Shown: piece by piece, positions 63,568-64,000 of the stretch | How the letters are laid out: each line of letters opens with the position of its first letter | Position numbering within the stretch: the first letter of the stretch is position 1 | From: QHXN01 sp032162705 | GTDB lineage: Bacteria > Acidobacteriota > Blastocatellia > Pyrinomonadales > Pyrinomonadaceae | Reading direction: 5' to 3' | Assembly: GCA_032162705.1 (NCBI GenBank) | Contig: JAVRON010000131.1 | Coordinates: forward strand, 1-64,000 | DNA: 64,000 nucleotides | Translations under genes and position numbers: made by a program | Notes under the pieces: generated by a model | Seen by the model: only the letters and a program-made list of their open reading frames with translations | Databases searched by the model: none | Told to the model about the DNA's origin: nothing

Positions 63568-63727
63568 AGCACCTTTTACTTGAATGTGATGTGAGTAGAC
63601 TTCACCGCAGAGGCGCGGAGGACCCTGAGGTGGCGCTGAGGGATGCCACTCTCTGCGAGTCTCCGCGTCCTCCGCGCCTCTGCGGTGAAGCACCCCTTCC
63701 TCTACACTCAAGTGAAAATTGCTATAG
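63568..63727. mobile_element. MITE-like palindromic element, copy 3
   Basis: About 160 bp. The right end (63702-63727) is an exact 26-bp reverse complement of the left end of copy 2 (60240-60265). The left end is more degenerate. The inner palindrome CTTCACCGCAGAGGCGCGGA pairs with CCGCGCCTCTGCGGTGAAG. TAGAGC flanks it on both sides (63565-63570, 63725-63730). Confidence 0.75.
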
Positions 63728-63758
63728 AGCGCGGCGCTGTTTCTTACCGGGGCGCCAA

Positions 63759-63802
63759 AAAAACTCGGAGGCACGACAGCGCTGTCGTGCCTCCGAGTTT
63801 TT
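63759..63802. terminator. Bidirectional terminator between convergent genes
   Basis: A perfect palindrome with 22-bp arms meets at 63780/63781 (arm core ACTCGGAGGCACGACAGC) and carries T-runs on both strands. It lies between the plus-strand lipoprotein gene and the minus-strand gene at the edge. Confidence 0.9.
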
Positions 63803-63843
63803 AAACTGCTGGTCGCGAAGCGTCAGTCCGCGCCGCGCCGGTT

Positions 63844-64000
63844 CTACTCCACCTCTGTGAGCTTGTCCGCGTGCAGCGTGTCGCCTTCGACGGTGCCCTC
63901 GACCGAGACCTTCAAGCCCTTCTTCGTCTTCGTGGTGTGCATCAGTTGAGACATGAGCTTGTTGCCCTCCGCGTCGAGCTTGTAGGACTTCTCGCCCGAG
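63844..64000 (-). CDS. C-terminal end of a small exported-type protein (partial)
   Basis: The frame runs off the right edge. The last 51 residues seen end in LHADKLTEVE and contain KKGLKVSVEGTVEGD. This beta-rich pattern resembles the C-termini of small secreted proteins of Acidobacteriota (OB-fold/DUF5818-like), but the match is from general pattern only. The stop TAG is at 63844-63846 on the minus strand. It is convergent with the lipoprotein gene, with the bidirectional terminator between them. Confidence 0.6.
   Translation of the reverse strand, partial: SGEKSYKLDAEGNKLMSQLMHTTKTKKGLKVSVEGTVEGDTLHADKLTEVE

Overview
The window is a single, almost entirely plus-strand locus for making and exporting an exopolysaccharide or lipid-linked glycan, joined to an exosortase module. 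Base composition is GC-rich with strong third-position GC in the genes. The mix of gene families suggests a member of the Acidobacteriota, perhaps a Blastocatellia-like lineage: XrtA-type EPS genes, a stand-alone four-helix-bundle gene, and palindromic CACCGCAGA repeats. This placement is an inference; no rRNA or other phylogenetic marker is present.

Layout. 1-14.8 kb: end of a membrane protein, an AsnB-type amidotransferase, a methyltransferase, a sugar nucleotidyltransferase, GT4, two SDR enzymes (the second a likely UDP-glucuronate decarboxylase), a WecA-like initiating transferase fused to a CapD-type N-terminal half, a four-helix-bundle gene, a TPR protein, an O-antigen ligase/polymerase and an acyl-CoA synthetase. 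14.8-17.1 kb: a divergent pair of possible regulators, a small zinc-finger protein (the only complete minus-strand gene) and a sigma-factor-like protein. 17.3-40.1 kb: a second Wzy/WaaL-type protein, three GT2, a Wzx flippase, a CapK-type ligase coupled to DUF362, two GT4, heparinase II/III, a second AsnB, an Stp1-like GT4, UDP-glucose dehydrogenase, a bi-domain oxidoreductase and a YdcF protein. 40.1-45.6 kb: two paralogous parallel beta-helix proteins, the second behind a sigma70-type promoter and a c-di-GMP-I (GEMM-I) riboswitch. 46.0-60.1 kb: exosortase, EpsI, PrsT-like TPR lipoprotein, Wzz, XrtA-type ATPase, BY-kinase, polyprenyl-phosphate sugar transferase, Wza-type export protein, YCF48-like propeller and a TPR protein. 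60.2-64 kb: a secreted Asp-box protein, a lipoprotein and the end of a minus-strand gene.

How the parts fit. Nucleotide sugars (dTDP/UDP-sugars, UDP-glucuronate, probably UDP-xylose) feed about seven glycosyltransferases. Two possible chain-initiating enzymes start glycans on a lipid carrier. Wzx, two Wzy/WaaL-type proteins, Wzz, the BY-kinase and the Wza-like protein assemble and export the polymer. Exosortase and EpsI would normally process PEP-CTERM-type proteins, but I see no such substrate here.

The most unusual signal is in the non-coding and linker DNA. At least seven junctions carry inverted arms of 7-bp tandem repeats, with a different heptamer at most sites; some supply stop codons, protein C-termini and, in one case, a signal-peptide core. 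Other junctions carry 18-36 bp minisatellites that often include the next start codon, and many proteins have in-frame tandem repeats in linkers. There is also a MITE-like palindromic family, one copy of which has perfect 13-bp flanking direct repeats.
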